This document shows positions 47,568 through 60,799 of a stretch of DNA of 64,000 nucleotides, in pieces. Source of the DNA: Anomaloglossus baeobatrachus (taxonomy: Eukaryota; Chordata; Amphibia; Anura; Aromobatidae). Location: assembly GCF_048569485.1 (NCBI RefSeq), contig NC_134356.1, positions 96,472,604 through 96,536,603 of the forward strand, written 5' to 3'. The notes under the pieces are model-generated. The model made no database searches and had not been told where the DNA came from. It saw only the letters and a program-made list of their open reading frames with translations. The position numbers were made by a program, and so were the translations under genes. Within the stretch, counting starts at the first letter, position 1; the number at the start of each line of letters is the position of its first letter.

Positions 47568-48059
47568 ATCAATTATTTGGTATTCCTCCTATGCTGTCGT
47601 GGAAGGGACTAGAGAAATAAGAATTATTCTTACCGATAATTCGGTTTCTAGGACCTTCCACGACAGCAGGTAATTCCCTCCCCTATGTATTCATATATTC
47701 CTGAATGTGTAGTACTTCTCATATGCTATGGATTCTTTGTAAGACACTGGCTGTGGGAGGTGGGAGGGTCCTTTTAAACCTCTTGAACTTCCTGTCCCAA
47801 TTAGGGCGTGGAGAGACAACCTCCTATGCTGTCGTGGAAGGTCCTAGAAACCGAATTATCGGTAAGAATAATTCTTATTTTACTCAGGGCCTCATCAACA
47901 TCATGGTTGCCTTCAAAAGCGTGCTTGTAATTGTAAGGGCTCATGCAGATCTCCATTCAATACGGTACGAGCGTGAACTGCAATACACAAACTGGCAAGG
48001 GGGCTGTACAAGAGCTGTCAATGGTAGTAGCACTATACAAGACTTGTCCCTGGGTTGTA

Positions 48060-48295
48060 GGGCTATAAGATAGCTGTTCCTCGGTTGTAGAGCTGTACAG
48101 AAGCTGTCCCAGAGTAGAAAGGCTATACAAGAGTTGTCGAACTGTATAAAAGCTGTCCCTGGTTAGTGGTGCTATACAAGAGTTGTCGAACTGTATAAAA
48201 GCTGTCCCAGGGTAGAAAGGCTATACAAGAGTTGTCGAACTGTATAAAAGCTGTCCCTGGTTAGTTGTGCTATACAAGAGTTGTCCATGGATTGT
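48060..48295. repeat. Short minisatellite
   Basis: Repeats of GGCTATACAAGAGTTGTCGA and ACTGTATAAAAGCTGTCCC, three to five imperfect copies with GGTTAGT/GGGTAGAAA variants. Confidence 0.8.
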
Positions 48296-48540
48296 AGAAC
48301 TGCACTGGAGATCAGAATTAGACACACAATTTCGTAAATATTAAGGTTATTGTGTAGTCCTATGTTATATCTTAACATGAGTAAACTAGCAGTATTTTAA
48401 GCTTATTTCATTGAATTTATTCTAAAGCATATAATAAAAATGTAAATGAGAAATGTTGAACACCTATCAAAATTAGCAAACACTTTCAGATACCTGCAAG
48501 TTATTGGTGTTAATCTGGCACCTGATGCTAACTTCTTTAA

Positions 48541-50832
48541 AGGAGTTGTCCGACATAAACTCAAATTTTTGTTAAGCTAATCTGTGCTGTATTGTCATAT
48601 AAAACACCCCTACATTGTTATTTTTTGTTTTCTAACTTATGTTCCTCTTGAATTATCCCTTTATTCTCTGCAGCTCTTTGTTTACATTCAGCACAAGCAA
48701 ACTGACCACTTCCTATGCTAAACCTGACTGTCAGAGCTGGCACCGCCCGGCCTCACTGTCCAGCCCTGCCCCAGTGTACAGCCCCGCCCTCTGCCCGCCC
48801 CCTGCACACACATTCCCTGTCAGTATTCTTCCCCAGCACCTGACCTGGTGTCACTACAGCATTGCAAATAACGGCCCCACATCGGACTCTGCACACATAC
48901 ATCGGGCTCTGCACCGCACACACACATCGGGCTCTGCACCGCACACACACACATCGGGCTCTGCACCGCACACACACACATCGGGCTCTGCACCGCACAC
49001 ACACACATCGGGCTCTGCACCGCACACACACACATCGGGCTCTGCACCGCACACACACACATCGGGCTCTGCACCGCACACACACACATCGGGCTCTGCA
49101 CTGCACACACACACACATCGGGCTCTGCACCGCACACACACACACATCGGGCTCTGCACCGCACACACACACACATCGGGCTCTGCACCACACACACACA
49201 CATCGGGCTCTGCACCGCACACACACACACATCGGGCTCTGCACCGCACACACACACACATCGGGCTCTGCACCGCACACACACACACATCGGGCTCTGC
49301 ACCGCACACACACACACATCGGGCTCTGCACCGCACACACACACACATCGGGCTCTGCACCGCACACACACACACATCGGGCTCTGCACCGCACACACAC
49401 ACACATCGGGCTCTGCACCGCACACACACACACACATCGGGCTCTGCACCGCACACACACACACACATCGGGCTCTGCACCGCACACACACACACATCGG
49501 GCTCTGCACCGCACACACACACACACATCGGGCTCTGCACCGCACACACACACACATCGGGCTCTGCACCGCACACACACACACATCGGGCTCTGCACCG
49601 CACACACACACACATCGGGCTCTGCACCGCACACACACACACATCGGGCTCTGCACCGCGCACACACACACACATCGGGCTCTGCACCGCACACACACAC
49701 ACACATCGGGCTCTGCACCGCACACACACACACACATCGGGCTCTGCACCGCACACACACACACACATCGGGCTCTGCACCGCACACACACACACACATC
49801 GGGCTCTGCACCGCACACACACACACACATCGGGCTCTGCACCGCACACACACACACACACATCGGGCTCTGCACCGCACACACACACACACACATCGGG
49901 CTCTGCACCGCACACACACACACACACATCGGGCTCTGCACCGCACACACACACACACATCGGGCTCTGCACCGCACACACACACACACACATCGGGCTC
50001 TGCACCGCACACACACACACACACATCGGGCTCTGCACCGCACACACACACACACATCGGGCTCTGCACCGCACACACACACACATCGGGCTCTGCACCG
50101 CACACACACACACACACATCGGGCTCTGCACCGCACACACACACACATCGGGCTCTGCACCGCACACACACACACATCGGGCTCTGCACCGCACACACAC
50201 ACACACACATCGGGCTCTGCACCGCACACACACACACACATCGGGCTCTGCACCGCACACACACACACACATCGGGCTCTGCACCGCACACACACACACA
50301 CATCGGGCTCTGCACCGCACACACACACACACATCGGGCTCTGCACCGCACACACACACACACATCGGGCTCTGCACCGACCACGCCCCCCCCCCACTCC
50401 CATAGGGAACACATGTAGGGAATACATACTAACCCGTCCTTGGTCCCCGCCGCTCCTGCACGCTGTCTGTGTTCTGGACATATCAGCACAGTGGTGACGT
50501 CATTAGCAGTGCAGTGGGAGGTTGCGGGGAGAGTACGGGGTGCGGGGGAATGTGTGGGAGGGTGCAGGAAAGGGGGGCGGGGACTCCATGCACTGTACCC
50601 GCCCAGTAGGGTGGCAACAAGCTGTTCCAGATTTGCATGTCAACATGGCCCTGCCCACGTTGACATGAAATGACCGGAAGCAGCAAAATCGCGGCAGGAG
50701 CGGTCACATGACCACTCTGAGCCGGGGGAGAGGGGCTTACAGCAGGGCAGGTAAGTGATCTCTGCTTACCTGCCCCAATGTAGCCCAATAGGGTAATAAT
50801 GAAAAAAAGTCAAAATAAGCCAGATAACCCCT
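48541..50832. mobile_element. TTAA-flanked element holding a minisatellite, 2.3 kb
   Basis: The ends AGGAGTTGTCCGACATAA and, inverted, AGGGGTTATCTGGCTTAT are flanked by TTAA at 48537-48540 and 50833-50836. Outside the tandem array it holds ordinary non-coding MITE sequence on both sides. TTAA duplication suggests piggyBac or Kolobok mobilisation. Confidence 0.65.
48885..50380. repeat. Compound (CA)n minisatellite, about 45 copies
   Basis: The unit is ATCGGGCTCTGCACCG followed by (CA)n. n is about 5-6 in the first units, about 7 in the middle and 8-9 toward the right, so unit length grows from about 28 to 36 bp. All six frames stay open for long distances because the unit lacks stops; these frames are not genes. 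Confidence 0.97.
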
Positions 50833-50939
50833 TTAATTATCTGATAAATCCAATTTAACCAACAGCCTAACTTTTCAGTTTGTACTGACTTTGAAAAAAT
50901 ATTGTGCCGTTTCAAAGTAACTGAAACCCTCTGGCAGCA

Positions 50940-51292
50940 GGTTTTCCAGATGAATGCCAAAGGGGTGACTGTATCAGCCATAGCAAGAGAAGTTGGTTGT
51001 TTTCATCCTTAGTTCTTTTCTTGTTTACCATTGTATCTTACACTACCATGAAGCATCCTTCTGTTTATTCTTAATATTGCTGTGCTGTTCTCCTTCCATA
51101 TATAATGGATGTTCCAAGTCTGTAATTTCAAGAATATTGCATTTTTACATCACAAACTCTTTCAAGTCCCCCAAGAAGGCTGGTGCCCTCAAAAGACAAA
51201 TCCATGAGCGGACAGGATAATGGGAAGAATCTTTATGGGTAATCGTTTCAACACTGCCGCTTGAATTGCTCGCCAGTTCAGCACTGAACAGG
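50940..51292 (+). pseudogene. Tc1-like transposase, N-terminal part
   Basis: Reads NAKGVTVSAIAREVG, a helix-turn-helix of Tc1-type transposases. About 110 bases of unrelated sequence follow, then CSKSVISRILHFYITNSFKS and PKKAG. In another frame NRFNTAAGIARQFSTEQ-like sequence follows, so the gene is decayed (one inserted block, at least one frame change and a stop after HERTG). It should recognise the transposon ends by its paired DNA-binding domains. It stops at the MITE inserted at 51296; the catalytic part continues at 63700. Confidence 0.7.
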
Positions 51293-51295
51293 TTA

Positions 51296-51819
51296 AAGGG
51301 TGCTTTACACGCTGCGACATCGCTAACAATATATCGTCGGGGGTCACAGTGTTTGTGACGCACATCCGGCGTCGTTGGCGTCATCGCAGCTAGGAGCGAC
51401 TATCAACGATCGCAAAAACGTCAAAAATCATTGACACGTCGCTCCTTTTCATATCGTTGGTGGTGCATGCCGCTGGTTGTTCGTCGTTCCTGCGGCATCA
51501 CACATCGCTATGTGTGACATCACAGGAACGACTAACATCTCCTTACCTGCGTCCACCGGCTATGAGGAAGGAAGGAGGTGGGCGGGATATTCCGCCCGCT
51601 CATCTCCGCTTCTATTGGACGGCTGACGTATGACGCTGTACGAACCGCCCCCTTAGAAAGGCGGTTCGCCGGCCACAGCGACGTTGCAGGGAAGGTAAGT
51701 CCGTGTGACGGGTGTAAGCGATGTTGTATGCCATGGGCTACGATTTGCCCGTGACGCACAACCGACGGGGGCGGGTACACTCGCTAGCGATAGCGCTATC
51801 GCAGCCTGTAAAATACCCT
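51296..51819. mobile_element. PIF/Harbinger-like MITE inserted in the Tc1 gene, 524 bp
   Basis: The ends AAGGGTGCTTTACACGCTGC and, inverted, AGGGTATTTTACAGGCTGCG are flanked by TTA at 51293-51295 and 51820-51822. The left end has one extra A. The interior shares GCGACATCGCTA and CATCACACATCGCTATGTGT-type sequence with 30786-31352. Non-coding. Confidence 0.8.
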
Positions 51820-52689
51820 TTAGGATCTGTTTTCCTTTCGTCACGACAGCACCCACGAGAGAGGGATCCGCCCCCTTCAGGACAGGAAACCTACAGATAA
51901 AAAGGGGCGGTCCCCCTCCCTCATCAGTTGGTTTCCTGTCCTGCATGGAGAGGAACCTACAGTACCTGGGTCCGGTTGAGTCCGTGCGGTCTCTGAGGGA
52001 ACGGCGGAGCTCAGGATCCAGAAGCACGGTCGGTGGAGCTCCCCTCGTGGACTCCATCCTCCGGTGCACCTCGTCCTCTTTCCTTTGGTCCGGCTTTGCC
52101 TCCAGGGAAATGACGCCGACACATGCGCGTGCCTGCTTCTTCCGGGTTGCTCTGCTCGTGCGCGGCAGGGGGGGCCCTGCCGCGTCAGCGCGCGCTCTCT
52201 GCTGCCGTGTCCCAGAAGTACACAGGAGCGCTTCCGGGGGAGTGGACCGGGAAGGTTCCTAGTGAAGCCCGTGGACCCCTCCTTCCTGAGCCGGACGCGG
52301 CATGGTCGGTAAGTTGCGGTCTGTGCCTCGTGGGGCCTCTGTGCCTCTTGGCCTTTGGACCGCGGGGGCCTGTGTTCTGGTTTTCCGCCTCTGCTGCCTT
52401 GCGCCTCCCTGGCCTTGCGCCGGGCCTGGCGCCTCGGGCTTCATGCTTTGCTTCTGGTGTTCATTGCTGCTCCCTTCTGGCCCTGCCGTCCCTGGTTCTC
52501 TCTCCTGGGTGCAGTGCTTGTTCGAGTGCCCCTAGGTTCTTCCGTCCCGGCCAGCCCTCCTGTCTAGAGATGAGCGAACCGGTCCCGGTTCGGCTCGAGG
52601 TCGGTTCGCCGAACGGAACTCCCGTTCGAGTTCGGCTCGTCGAACGTTCGACGAACCGAACTCGAGCCAATAGGAAACAATGGCAGGCA

Positions 52690-53110
52690 ATCACAAACAC
52701 AGAAAAACACCTAGAAAACACCCTCAAAGGTGTCCAAAAGGTCACAAACAACTCACAACACATGGGAAAGTGACAAGGACATATACTCATGTGAAAACAA
52801 AAGAGCTGGACAAGGAAAAAGAGGAGGACACACAGATATATGAGTATATGCAAGGAAACATCGATTCCATTATTGTGCAACTTGAGCCCTGCTCATTTTA
52901 GGCTTCCAATCTGGATAAATTGCCTGAGCTCGCCACGTACGCCTTGGGGATCTTGTCATGTCCTGCAGCCAGCGTTCTCTCGGAACCTGTCTTCAGTGCT
53001 GCTGGGGGTCTGCTGGCAGATAAGCACACGCGTCTGTCCACTGACAATGTGGACATGGCTCTCAGAGGACTTTTCTTCCCCTGGGTCAGCCAGGGGACGG
53101 GAAAGGCACG
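52690..53110 (+). pseudogene. hAT transposase C-terminal fragment (first copy)
   Basis: Carries only the hAT dimerisation region: LSCPAASVLSEPVFSAAG, then LLADKHTRLSTDNVD. It is preceded by ELDKEKEEDTQIYEYMQGN-like sequence equivalent to 56180-56240 of the main copy. The catalytic and DNA-binding parts are missing. The non-coding tail after it (53110-53260) also matches the tail after the main copy (56500-56650), so the duplication covers coding and flanking sequence. Confidence 0.75.
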
Positions 53111-53269
53111 CGTATTTTTGAGAGTGCTTCATGCAAAGCATCTTTTTCTTTTTCAAAAGGGGGCTCAACCCATGCCAGTCAAGTGGGGTGTGTGTGGCCC
53201 AGTTAGTGGAAACGAGGGAGACTGTGGTTGGAGTCCCCTCGCTGTGTTTTACATGCTTTTAGAAGGGCA

Positions 53270-56200
53270 TGACATGGCTTGGAGGTTGACTTTCATCATC
53301 TGCAAACTGTTGGCTACCAAAATGCTGCCTTTCCAACAACTGTGGTTATAGACAATGAGGAACATACTGATGAAGATGAGACGCAGATACCCGATTGGGA
53401 TGACAACTTAAATATTCGGTCAGGGCAAGAAGAGGCTCGGTCTGAGGGGGAGGGGAGTGCAAACACAACAATTGATGATGAAGTCCTAGATCACACCTAC
53501 TGTCAACCCACAGTCAGACACTCGAGGAGGTCAACAGAGGCGGTGGAGGAGGATGCAACTGACGTCGAAGTAACCTTGCGCCTTCCTGGACACAGTCGGA
53601 GCACTGGTAGCACGTCTACAACTGCATCCTCAGCCACCACTCTGCCTCTGAGCATTATTCGGGGTGGATCAACAGGTCGCATGGCCTCTAAGCCTTGCCT
53701 AGCCTGGTCCTTTTTTGACATAAAAAAAGATCGCCCTAATTATGTGATCTGTAACATTTGGCATGGTTATCTTAGTAGAGGTCAAAACCTCAGCAGTTTG
53801 ACAACTTCTTCCATGAATCGTCACATGAATAAATATCATATGGCCTGGTGGGAAGCTCACCGTGCTGCAATGCGGCCTAGCGGAGCCAACCATCCACCGC
53901 CTGCCCCTTCCAGTGCATCCGCGCGCCTCGTCATCTTCTAGGACTCTGGGGACAGCTGTTACACCTGTTTTTCCACCCACAACTTCCACCACTGTAACCG
54001 CAACAGGCAGTTTGCTTGGTAGGTCGTCAGTTGGTTTGGAAGGGGAAACAAGTGATTGTGTACAGCTCTCTCAAACATCGATAGCACCAACGTTGGATGA
54101 AGGCAACATCATGTCTCCGCCTGCACTTTTCTCACAAACCTGCATTTTTCCAGGGACACCCTACTCAACACCGTCTACACACAGCAGCCAGATCTCTGTC
54201 CCTCAGATGTGGTCAAATAAAAGGCCACTTCCTGCGACCCATGACAAAGCTAAGAGGTTGACTCTATCCCTCTGTAAGCTGTTGGCTACCGAAATGCTGC
54301 CTTTCCGCCTAGTGGACACACAGGATTTTAGAGACCTTATGTCTGTCGCTGTGCCCCAGTACCAGATGCCTAGTCGCCACTACTTCTCTAAGAAAGGTGT
54401 GCCCGCGCTACACCAGCATGTCACACACAACATCACCGCTTCCTTGAGAAACTCTGTGTGTGAACGGGTGCATTTCACCACCGATACTTTGACCAGTAAG
54501 CATGGACAGGGACGTTACATGTCGCTGACTGGCCACTGGGTAACTATGGTGATAGATGGTGAAGGGTCTGCTGCACAAGTCTTGCCGTCCCCACGACTTG
54601 TGTGTCAATCCTCTGTCTGTCCAAGTTCCGCCACTGCTTCTGCATCCTCCACCTCATCTGGGTCCTCCACCTCCGCCCCAAGCCTGCCTGGTCAGGCCAC
54701 CAGCGTTCTCACTGCGCAGAAGGAATCACGCAACCCTCATTACTATGCTGGCAGCAGAGCGCAACGGCATCAGGCGGTCTTTAGCTTGACATGTCTTGGG
54801 AATAAGAGTCACACAGCTGAGGAGTTGTGGTCAGCTCTGCGGTCCGAGTTTAATAAATGGTTGTCTCCACTCAACCTGCAGCCTGGTAAGGCCGTGTGCG
54901 ACAATGCTGCAAACCTGGGTGCGGCCCTTCGCCTGGGCAAGGTGACACACGTACCTTGTATGGCTCACGTGTTGAACCTTGTCGTCCAGCAATTTTTAAC
55001 ACACTATCCCGGCCTAGATGGCCTTCTGAACAGGGCACGAAAACTGTCTGCTCACTTCCGCCGTTCAAGCGCCGCAGCTGAGGGACTTGCATCGCTCCAG
55101 AAGTCTTTCGGCCTGCCGGTTCATCGCCTGAAATGCGATGTGGCGACACGCTGGAATTCAACTCTCCACATGTTACAGCGACTGTGGCAGCACCGCAGAG
55201 CCATGGTGCAATACGTCATGACGTATAGCCTGGGCCAACGAGATGCAGAGGTGGGGCAGATCACCCTGATGGAGTGATCTCAGATCAAGGACCTATGCAC
55301 CCTTCTGCACAGTTTCGACATGGCGACGAATATGTTTAGCGCTGACAATGCCATTATCATCATGACGATTCCAGTCATTTACATGCTGGAGCACACGCTA
55401 AACACTATTCGGAGTCAGGGGGTGGGACAACAGGAAGGGGAGGAACTACAGGAGGATTCATATGCGCAAGACACAACAACATCACCAAGGTCCAGACGTT
55501 CATCATCACCAACGCGGCAGGCATGGGACCATGGGGGACAGGGATCAACAAGGGCGCATGGTAGCAGGCGAGATGTTGAGGAAGGTGCAGGAGGACATGA
55601 AGATATGGAGGACGAACTGTCCATGGACATGGAAGACTCAGCAGATGAGGGGGAGCTTGGTCAAATTTCAGTTGAAAGAGGTTGGGGGGAGATGTCAGAG
55701 GAAGAAAGAACGGTTAGCACCTCTATGCCACAAACACAGCGTGGACTTGGTCCGCATGGCTGCGCAAGACACATGAGTGCCTTCTTGTTGCACTACCTCC
55801 AACATGACCCTCGTATTGTCAAAATTAGAAGTGATGATGACTACTAGCTTGCCACACTATTAGATCCCCGGTACAAGTCCAAATTTTGTGACATAATTCC
55901 ACCCATAGAAAGGGACGCACGTATGCAGGAGTATCAGCAGAAGCTGTTACTCGATCTTAGCTCGGCTTTTCCACCAAACAACCGTGCAGGTGAAGGGAGT
56001 GATTCTTCCAGTTGTAACTTGACAAACATGGGACGGCCTCGTCATCTTCAACAGTCTACCCGTACCAGTAGGACCGGATCTGGTGCTGGTAACAGCAATT
56101 TTATGGAATCTTTTAATAATTTTTTTAGACACTCCTTTGCAAGGCCACCAGAGACAACAAGTCTGACACATAGTCAACGGATGGAGAGGATGATACAGGA

Positions 56201-56489
56201 GTATCTCCAAATGAACATCGATGCAATGACTTTTCAAATGGAGCCTTGCTCCTTTTGGGCTTCAAATCTAGAAAAATGTCCAGAGCTCTCCAGTTACGCC
56301 TTGAAGATTTTGTCGTGTCCAGCTGCCAGCGTTGTCTCTGAACGTGTCTTCAGTGCTGCTGGGTGTGTGCTGACAGATAAGCGCACGCGTCTGTCCAGTG
56401 ACAATGTGGACAGACTGACGTTCATCAAAATGAACAAGTCATGGATCCACAAGGAATTTACTACCCCTGTGTCATCCTGGGGAGAGTAA
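53270..56489 (+). pseudogene. hAT transposase, main copy (BED finger, catalytic and dimerisation domains)
   Basis: About 1000 residues' worth of sequence in two frames. First part (to 53941): acidic N-terminus, then a BED-type zinc finger (WSFFDIKKDRPNYVICNIWH, then TSSMNRHMNKYH) whose second cysteine appears replaced. Second part (53862-56489, another frame): the RNase H-like catalytic core with FTTDT (first Asp), VCDNAANLGAA (second Asp) and CMAHVLNLVV, then DVATRWNSTLHML. The C-terminal dimerisation domain follows (LSCPAASVVSERVFSAAG, TDKRTRLSSDNVD). One frame change and two in-frame stops (55275-55277, 55845-55847) make it inactive unless an intron was missed. The enzyme family cuts and pastes elements with TAGAG-type ends. 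Duplicated segments lie on both sides. Confidence 0.8.
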
Positions 56490-56689
56490 ATGCTTGTGGA
56501 TTTGGAATGTGCTTGATGCAAATCAAAACATCCTGTTTGCAACTAGGTCACAAGTGCTGCCACTGAATGGGTGGGTGTGTGTGGGGCACAATTTTTGGAA
56601 AAAAGGGAGGCTCCGCTTGGAGTAACCCTTGCTTGCTGTGTTTTTTAAAAATGATACAAGATCAACAGATCTGAAGGCAAGATGAAGGC

Positions 56690-59114
56690 AACATCATGTC
56701 TCCGCCTGCACTTTCCTCACAAACCTGCATTTTTCCAGGGACACCCTACTCAACACCGTCTACAGACAGCAGCCAGATCTCTGTCCCTCAGATGTGGACA
56801 AATAAAAGGCCATTTCCTGCGACCCATGACAAAGCTAAGAGGTTGACTTTATCCCTCTGTAAGCTCTTGGCTACGGAAATGCTGCCTTTCCGCATGGTGG
56901 ACACACAGGATTTTAGAGACCTTATGTCTGTCACTGTGCCCCAGTACCAGATGCCCAGTCGCCACTACTTCTCTAAGAAAGGTGTGCCTGCGCTACACCA
57001 GCATGTCGCACACAACATCACCGCTTCCTTGAGAAACTCTGTGTGTGAACAGGTGCATTTCACCACCGATACTTGGACCAGTAAGCATGGATAGGGACGT
57101 TACATGTCGCTGACTGGGCACTGGCAAACTATGGTGAGAGATGGAGAAGGGTCTGCTGTACAAGTCTTGCCGTCCCCACGAGTTGTTTCAATCCTTGTTC
57201 TGTATGTAGAAGTTAATACACTGCTTCTGCCTCTTCAACCTCGTGTGGGTCCTCCACCTTGGCGCAAACCCTGTGTGGTCAGGCCACCCTTCCAAGCAAC
57301 TGCGCACAAGGACTACCACACACCTCCTTACTATGCTGGCAGCAGAGCTCAATGCCATCAGGCGGTCAAAGTTTTACTTTGAAATGTATGGGAAATGTGA
57401 GTCACACCGCTATTCCAGAGAATAGGAGTCAGGCAGGGTCAAAACATTAATTGAGAAACAGGAACAGAATGGGACGGCCAGGACTTAATCAGAAAACAAG
57501 CAGAGGTGAAATGCGGATCGGCCAACAAGGTACATAAACAGCAAGCAGGAAAAGTAGTCAGGTAACAAGCACACAAAATCATAAAACTGAACTGGGGGTA
57601 AAATTAACCAGAGGTTCATAGCTATGTCTGGCAGTGGTCTGCAGACAGGATGGGCATAAAAAAGGGTGTGGTGTCTTCCCATTGGTTGTAGCTGAATGAT
57701 GGTATTTCATCTGTGAGATACCCACCAGCTACATTCAGCCAGAGATTCTGCATCTGTCAAGGTAATGCAGCCCAGTGGGTGAGCATAACCTGCGTCCACC
57801 TGCGCCGCTGGCATGGACTCCTCTCCCATCATCAGCACTATTCATGAAAGGAACACGTTGTAACCTGGCGACCGTAGTACAAATTGACGGAGCGGACTTC
57901 TTTGGTGACTTAACAGCCGTGTGCGGCAATGATGCAAACCTGGCTGCGGGCCATCGTCAGGGCAATGTGACACACGTGCCTTGTATGGCTCACGTGTTGA
58001 ACCTCATTCTCCAGCAATTTTTAAAACACCATCACGGCCTACATGGCCTTGTGCAGCGTGCACGCTCGCTATGTGCTCACTTCCATCGTGCGTACACAGC
58101 AGCTCAACAAATTTCGTCGCTACAGAAGTCTTTAGGTCTGGTGGTTAAACGCCTGAAATGCGATGTGCCCACACGCAGGAATTTGAATCTGCACATGTTG
58201 CAGCGTTTGTGGCAGCACCGCCGAACCCTGCTGCAATACGTTATGACATATAGCCTGGGATAACTTGATCCAGAGGTTGTGCAGATCACGCTGCTGGAGT
58301 GGTGTCAGATCAAGGACCTATGCACCCTGCTACACAGTTTACAAATGTCGACGAAGATGTTTAGCACTGGCAATGTCATTCTCAGCGTGATAATTCTGGT
58401 CATCTACATGATGGAGCACACTGTAATTATTATTCGGAGTCAGGTGTTGGGACAAGAGGAAGGGGAGGAAGTACAGGAGGAGTCATATGCGTAAGGGATA
58501 ACAAGATCTACGAGGTCCAGATGGTCAGCGGCACCTAGGCGGCAGTCATGGTGAGGGAGAGGGATTAACAAGGGCGCATAGTATCAGCAAAAAGTGTTGA
58601 GGAAGGTGTAGGAGCCCATGAAAAAATGGAGGACGAACTGGCGATGGGCATGGAAGACTCAGCAGATGAGTGAGAGCTTGCTCACATTTCGGTTGTGCGA
58701 GGTTGTGGGGAGAGGGCAGAGGAAGGAGGCACGATTCTCACCTCTCTGCCACCAACACACCAAGGACTTGGTCCTCCTGGATGCACAAGACACATGAGCG
58801 CCTTCTTGCTGCACTACCTACAACATGACCCTCGGATTGTACGAATTCAAAGTAATCCTGAATACTGGGTTGCCACACTGTTAGATCCCCGGTACAAGAC
58901 AAAATTTGGCGAAATAATTCCTGCCATAGAAATGGACGCACGTATACAGGAGTATCTGCAGAATGTGGTACGCAATCTTAGATCTGCTTTTCCACTAAAC
59001 ACCAGTGCTGCACAGAGTGAATCTCAACGCTTTGTCATGGATAGGAGGAAATGGTCTTTTACCTGTCCACATCTGAGGGACCGAGGGCTGGCTGCTGTGC
59101 TGAGATGGTGTTGA
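56690..59114 (+). pseudogene. hAT transposase, third tandem segment (truncated)
   Basis: It repeats 54110-55980 of the main copy, beginning MSPPALSSQTCIFPGTPYST. It keeps FTTDTWTSKHG with the catalytic Asp, and later CGNDANLAAGHRQGN and CMAHVLNLILQQFL. It ends after LLDPRYKTKFGEIIPAIEMD, without the dimerisation domain, and it has no BED finger. About 350 bases at 57420-57770 have no counterpart in the main copy and look like an inserted repeat; several stops and frame changes are present. It is more decayed than the main copy. Confidence 0.75.
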
Positions 59115-60799
59115 GTACGGTGTCCCTGCAGAGTTGCACTTTTGGTCATATACCAAAATGAGTTGAAAAAGGACAGATGCTGGTGGAAAGGGGAACAGGT
59201 GTGTTGGAAAGGGGAAAAAAGTTTTGGTCCGTGGATTTGGTGGTTAAGCAACAGTAACATTTGCTGAAGAAACACCATCTGTTACAGTGGGACTGGCAGA
59301 TTTGGATAAGGTGGTATATACTATGTTACCGCTATATAACGAAAATTAATAAGAAAAGAAAGAGAAAGGTATATATCCCCATCAGCAGTCAGTGTCCACC
59401 GTGCTCCCAGTTGGAAAAGGAGAGGTTGGCAACTGGAAGGTTTGGTGGAGGATACAGAGCTGTGTGGCTATGAAACTAATAGTAGCCTGAACCGAGTTAG
59501 ACGCCATTCGGATCTGGAGACTGGGAGCCCTGTTAGCATCACAGGGTCCACATGCCCACCCAGCCCAGGAACTCCCTGTTAACAACACAGGGGCCATTGA
59601 GTACGCTGACCGTGTGCGTAGGGGCCACACCTGTGGACAGCAGGCGCATCAGCAGCAGCAGGCCTGTTAATGCCACTGGGCTGCACAAGCAGGACTGGTA
59701 GGACAGGAGCTGGTCTTAACCGTTCTGCGTTACCAACTGTGGTGGTGGCCTGCATCGACACCCTATCCCTGCCTACCTCTGGCCTAAAGCCGCAATGGGT
59801 TCAACACATGGAGGTGTGCTCTTTCGGAGCATAATAGAAGACTGCGCACCTCCTTGTTGGCTCCAGCCACTTTTATAACCTGGGTCCGCCCCAAACCAGG
59901 GTGAACCACAATGCACCTCCTGGAGACAAAAGTAGAGTGACAAGTCATGAGTGGCATAACTAGCGTCCTATTTGGAACCGCAACTTCAATGATGACCTCA
60001 TGGCTGCCATGACCCAAACACCTCACCAGTCATCGTCTGACCATCAATAATGCGGTGACAAGTCATAGGGGCGGGCCTCTGCAAGCCATTTGGGAGTGGC
60101 CTGGCCACATCGTCAGGACACCTGATGCCCTGTGGTCTATATGGGACCCCCACATCAGGGGCAGGGCCAAAGAGTTCATTACCGGACATAGTCTCTGATG
60201 CAGTAAGTGCCTGAGCATGCTCAGTAGCATGAAATACAGTGTCTGAAAAAAGACTATCAGCTTTATGGTGTCTAGGCACAACACAGGACCTAGACCCGGC
60301 ACGGAGTGCAAGTACCTGTGGAAAGAGGCTTTTCCCACTAAGTGTGGGAGCATGCGCTGTATCCCGAAATGAAGACTTAGCCTCAGCAATGGCACATTCA
60401 GGCTGAGCATACTCACTAGGCGAAACACTGTAGTTAGGCTGCAGCTGGGGTAAATCGGCACACGCATGCGCACTAGCTGCCTCTCCACACTTAGACGTGG
60501 AGGAGAAATTGCTCTTCGGGTGTGAACTTGGAGATGCTGTCTATGAACAGAAGGAAAAGCTAAAGGAAGCCTCACTTTCTATCCCTCCGAATTATCAAAT
60601 GCAGCAATGAATTCCCTGAGTTTGCTATAACATTAGCGTAGCAAAATGTGCATGAGGGTGTCATGTAGAGGTGCTAGAAATAGCTTGGCACCAGTGGGGC
60701 ACTAATGGAATACAACAGCCAGTTCTATGATGCCACTAAATGGCAGTATTTTTTGCTATCATTATAGCTTATTAAAAACAGAGCAGGAGGTTGTCATGC
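59115..60799. other. hAT interior, non-coding
   Basis: No protein-coding signal. Phrases such as AACAACACAGGGGCCATTGA and AGCAGCAGCAGGCCTGTTAA look like internal repeated sequence (CCTGTTARCA is repeated). The last 200 bases approach the 136-bp repeat in composition. Confidence 0.5.

Larger units (their letters stand above)
42583..47880 (+). mobile_element. DIRS-type tyrosine-recombinase retroelement, copy 2
   Basis: The same family as 16213-21495, about 5.3 kb, in the same orientation. Inverted ends lie at 42583-42690 and 47750-47880, and the internal complementary region at about 47586-47668. Parts in order are gag-like region, reverse transcriptase with RNase H, and tyrosine recombinase. 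No target duplication is visible. It is nearly full length with only a few breaks, and its near identity to copy 1 by eye suggests both are young. It lies outside the gene, in intergenic sequence. Confidence 0.9.

Noticed and set aside
48639-50489. Several frames of 500-590 codons on both strands (His/Thr-rich, Cys/Val-rich)
   Set aside because: They are translations of the CA-rich minisatellite, which has no stop codons in most frames. Every frame is open, and the peptides repeat with the DNA unit.
52123-52773. 216-codon frame crossing the hAT left end
   Set aside because: It runs from GC-rich DIRS leader sequence into the hAT terminus, so it cannot be a single real gene, and no domain is visible.
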